From the NCBI GenBank assembly GCA_017381835.1, contig JAFOBK010000134.1, positions 1 to 7,100 of the forward strand: a stretch of DNA of 7,100 bases, given 5' to 3'. The first letter of the stretch is position 1; the number at the start of each line of letters is the position of its first letter. The translations under genes were made by a program, and so were the position numbers. The DNA comes from Oscillospiraceae bacterium. GTDB lineage: Bacteria > Bacillota_A > Clostridia > Oscillospirales > Oscillospiraceae. The notes under the pieces are model-generated. The model was not told where the DNA came from. It searched no databases and saw only the letters and a program-made list of their open reading frames with translations. Below, one piece after another: positions 6,013-7,100 of the stretch.

Positions 6013-6041
6013 ATGATACCATAGCTGCCCGGCGGTGTGAA
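6013..6041 (-). promoter_or_regulatory. Promoter of the ECF S-component gene
   Basis: On the minus strand TTCACA (complement of 6036-6041, five of six to the -35 consensus) and TATCAT (complement of 6013-6018, five of six) are 17 bases apart, and TGG before the -10 gives a TGn extension. Transcription would start near 6006, about 22 bases before the ATG. Confidence 0.75.
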
Positions 6042-6105
6042 GCCCCCCTGGGGGATGGAAAAAAGGGGAAATTTTAAAGGATCCGGGAGAAGGAAAAGTT
6101 CCTTT

Positions 6106-6125
6106 GTTGCAGTCGCAACTTTTTT
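6106..6125 (+). terminator. Small hairpin with T6 tail (terminator-like) upstream of the ABC promoter
   Basis: GTTGC (6106-6110) and GCAAC (6115-6119) pair around a four-base loop and are followed directly by six Ts (6120-6125), the form of a weak plus-strand intrinsic terminator. A competing pairing joins AAAAGTT (6095-6101) with AACTTTT. No plus-strand gene lies just upstream, since the ECF gene runs the other way. It could instead be a palindromic operator for the ABC transporter promoter that begins 12 bases later. Function uncertain. Confidence 0.4.
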
Positions 6126-6136
6126 CTTCCAGGTCA

Positions 6137-6165
6137 TTGCCAAAGCCCCGGGAATATGGTATAAT
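6137..6165 (+). promoter_or_regulatory. Promoter of the ABC transporter gene
   Basis: TTGCCA (6137-6142, five of six) and a perfect TATAAT (6160-6165) are 17 bases apart, and TGG before the -10 adds a TGn extension. Transcription would start near 6172, a leader of about 30 bases before ATG 6202, with AAAGGAAA (6189-6196) as the ribosome binding site. Confidence 0.8.
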
Positions 6166-6201
6166 GCGCCTAACTATATTGAAGACAGAAAGGAAACGCG
6201 T

Positions 6202-7100
6202 ATGATATTCGGCAAACATATCAACCGCTATTATCTGAAGTACGCCGGCTGGCTGCTGCTGGGCCTGGTGGCGCTGGTGGCGGTGGACTTTCTGCAGCTG
6301 GAAATCCCCAAGCTTTACCGGATGGTGATCAACGGTATGCAGTTTGGCGTAGTGGACCTGGACGGTACCATGATGCCCTTCGACATGGATTTCCTGCTGG
6401 ACCATATCTGTATGCCTATGGTGGGCGTGATTCTGGCCATGGTTTTCGGCCGGTTTTTGTGGCGGATCTGCTTCTTCGGTTCCGCGGTGCGGCTGGAGGA
6501 GGACCTGCGTAACCGGATGTTCCTCCATGCCAAGGACCTGAGCCGGGAGTACTATCAGGTGAATAAGGTAGGCGATCTGATGAGCCTGTTCACCAACGAT
6601 CTGGACACGGTCCAGGAGTGCTTCGGCTGGGGCGTTATGATGTTCTTTGACGCGGTGCTGATGGGCATTCTGGCCGTGGGCAATATGTGGCAGATGGACC
6701 ATATGCTGACCGTCCTCTCCCTGATTCCCATGGGCTTCCTGCTGGCCTCCGCCACGGTGGTGGGCAAGCACCTGACCATCAAATGGGACCTGCGTCAGGA
6801 GGCTTTCTCCCGGCTGTCCGATTTCTCCCAGGAGAGCTTTTCCGGCATCGCGGTGATCAAGGCCTTCGTCAAGGAGGCCAAGGAACTGATGGCCTTCAAG
6901 CAGCTGAACGTGGAAAACGAAAAGGCAAACTTAGACCACACCAAGGCCTCTGTCCTGATGCGGGTGCTGGTGACCATGTTTGTGGAAAGCGTCATCTGCG
7001 TGATTCTGGGCTACGGCGGCTATCTGGTTTACAAGGGAACTTTCAATGCCGGCCAGCTGCTGGAATTCATGGCCTACTTTAACAGTGTTGTCTGGCCCAT
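6202..7100 (+). CDS. ABC exporter half-transporter, N-terminal membrane domain, 3' end outside window
   Basis: The first 299 residues of an ABC-type exporter subunit are present; the ATPase domain should follow beyond the window. The visible part is the six-helix exporter membrane domain (ABC_membrane type). Helices lie at about 13-33, 70-92, 143-162, 166-187 and 254-276, with the next begun at the edge. Typical cytoplasmic signatures are present: LEEDLRNRMFLHAKDLS (98-114), VGDLMSLFTNDLDTVQE (123-139) and FSQESFSGIAVIKAFVKEAKE (208-228), the last two flanking or forming the coupling-helix regions that contact the ATPase. The IKAF motif resembles half-transporters that work as heterodimers (MdlA/MdlB or YheI/YheH type), so a partner gene probably follows, but this is inference. 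Substrate could be drugs, lipids or peptides. ATG 6202 follows AAAGGAAA at a short spacing and its own promoter. The frame is open to the edge with no stop. Confidence 0.9.
   Translation, partial: MIFGKHINRYYLKYAGWLLLGLVALVAVDFLQLEIPKLYRMVINGMQFGVVDLDGTMMPFDMDFLLDHICMPMVGVILAMVFGRFLWRICFFGSAVRLEEDLRNRMFLHAKDLSREYYQVNKVGDLMSLFTNDLDTVQECFGWGVMMFFDAVLMGILAVGNMWQMDHMLTVLSLIPMGFLLASATVVGKHLTIKWDLRQEAFSRLSDFSQESFSGIAVIKAFVKEAKELMAFKQLNVENEKANLDHTKASVLMRVLVTMFVESVICVILGYGGYLVYKGTFNAGQLLEFMAYFNSVVWP

Noticed and set aside
6042..6136. Search for a vitamin riboswitch (for example TPP) upstream of the ECF gene
   Set aside because: No conserved riboswitch core was recognised, and the region lies upstream of the predicted ECF transcription start.
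5421..6143. A 240-codon minus frame overlapping the ECF gene, and a plus frame at 5435-6016
   Set aside because: Both are alternate-frame readings of the ECF gene. Only the 5983-5441 frame has a ribosome binding site, promoter and membrane-protein composition.
5989..6771. A 260-codon minus frame opposite the start of the ABC gene, and a plus frame at 6687-7082
   Set aside because: Composition is His/Gln-rich antisense shadow or arginine/glycine-rich frame shift; the true ABC exporter frame runs from 6202 to the edge.
1..7100. CRISPR array, tRNA, rRNA or phage defence cassette
   Set aside because: No regularly spaced repeats, no tRNA-like cloverleaf or rRNA segment, and no defence-type protein was recognised in any frame.

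Overview
The window looks like a moderately G+C-rich member of the Firmicutes, most likely a gut-type Clostridia (Oscillospiraceae/Lachnospiraceae-like). This is inferred from strong AAGGAG-type ribosome binding sites, sigma-A-like promoters with extended -10 boxes, the flavour of the GH13 and GH36 proteins, and a stand-alone ECF S component. No rRNA or other taxonomic marker is present, so the assignment is tentative.

Layout. (1) 1-1357: right-hand part of an IS3-family (IS150-like) insertion sequence. It contains the C-terminal part of orfA, an A7 frameshift site, complete orfB with a DD(35)E catalytic triad, an internal hairpin terminator and the probable right end. It is visibly more A+T-rich than the rest. 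(2) 1380-3035, minus strand: intracellular GH13 alpha-glucosidase of the oligo-1,6-glucosidase type. (3) 3036-3157: compact divergent promoter region. (4) 3158-5404, plus strand: GH36 alpha-galactosidase. (5) 5409-5435: bidirectional hairpin between convergent genes. (6) 5441-5983, minus strand: membrane S component of an ECF vitamin-type importer. (7) 5984-6201: second divergent promoter region. (8) 6202 to the window end, plus strand: N-terminal membrane domain of an ABC exporter half-transporter, cut by the window edge.

How the genes fit together. The GH13 and GH36 enzymes both lack signal peptides and both would remove alpha-linked (typically alpha-1,6) terminal hexoses from small imported sugars: glucose from isomaltose or panose, and galactose from melibiose or raffinose. 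They are transcribed divergently from one 122-bp region that carries a matching inverted GGGAAAA/TTTTCCC pair, so common control is plausible but unproven. No sugar transporter or regulator is in the window. The ECF S component and the ABC exporter are a separate divergent pair with no evident metabolic link to the sugar genes.

I see no convincing undescribed multi-gene system. The most interesting local structure is the IS right end, which lies 22 bp past the GH13 stop codon, next to what looks like one arm of a split intrinsic terminator. The IS's own hairpin is well placed to terminate the GH13 transcript instead.
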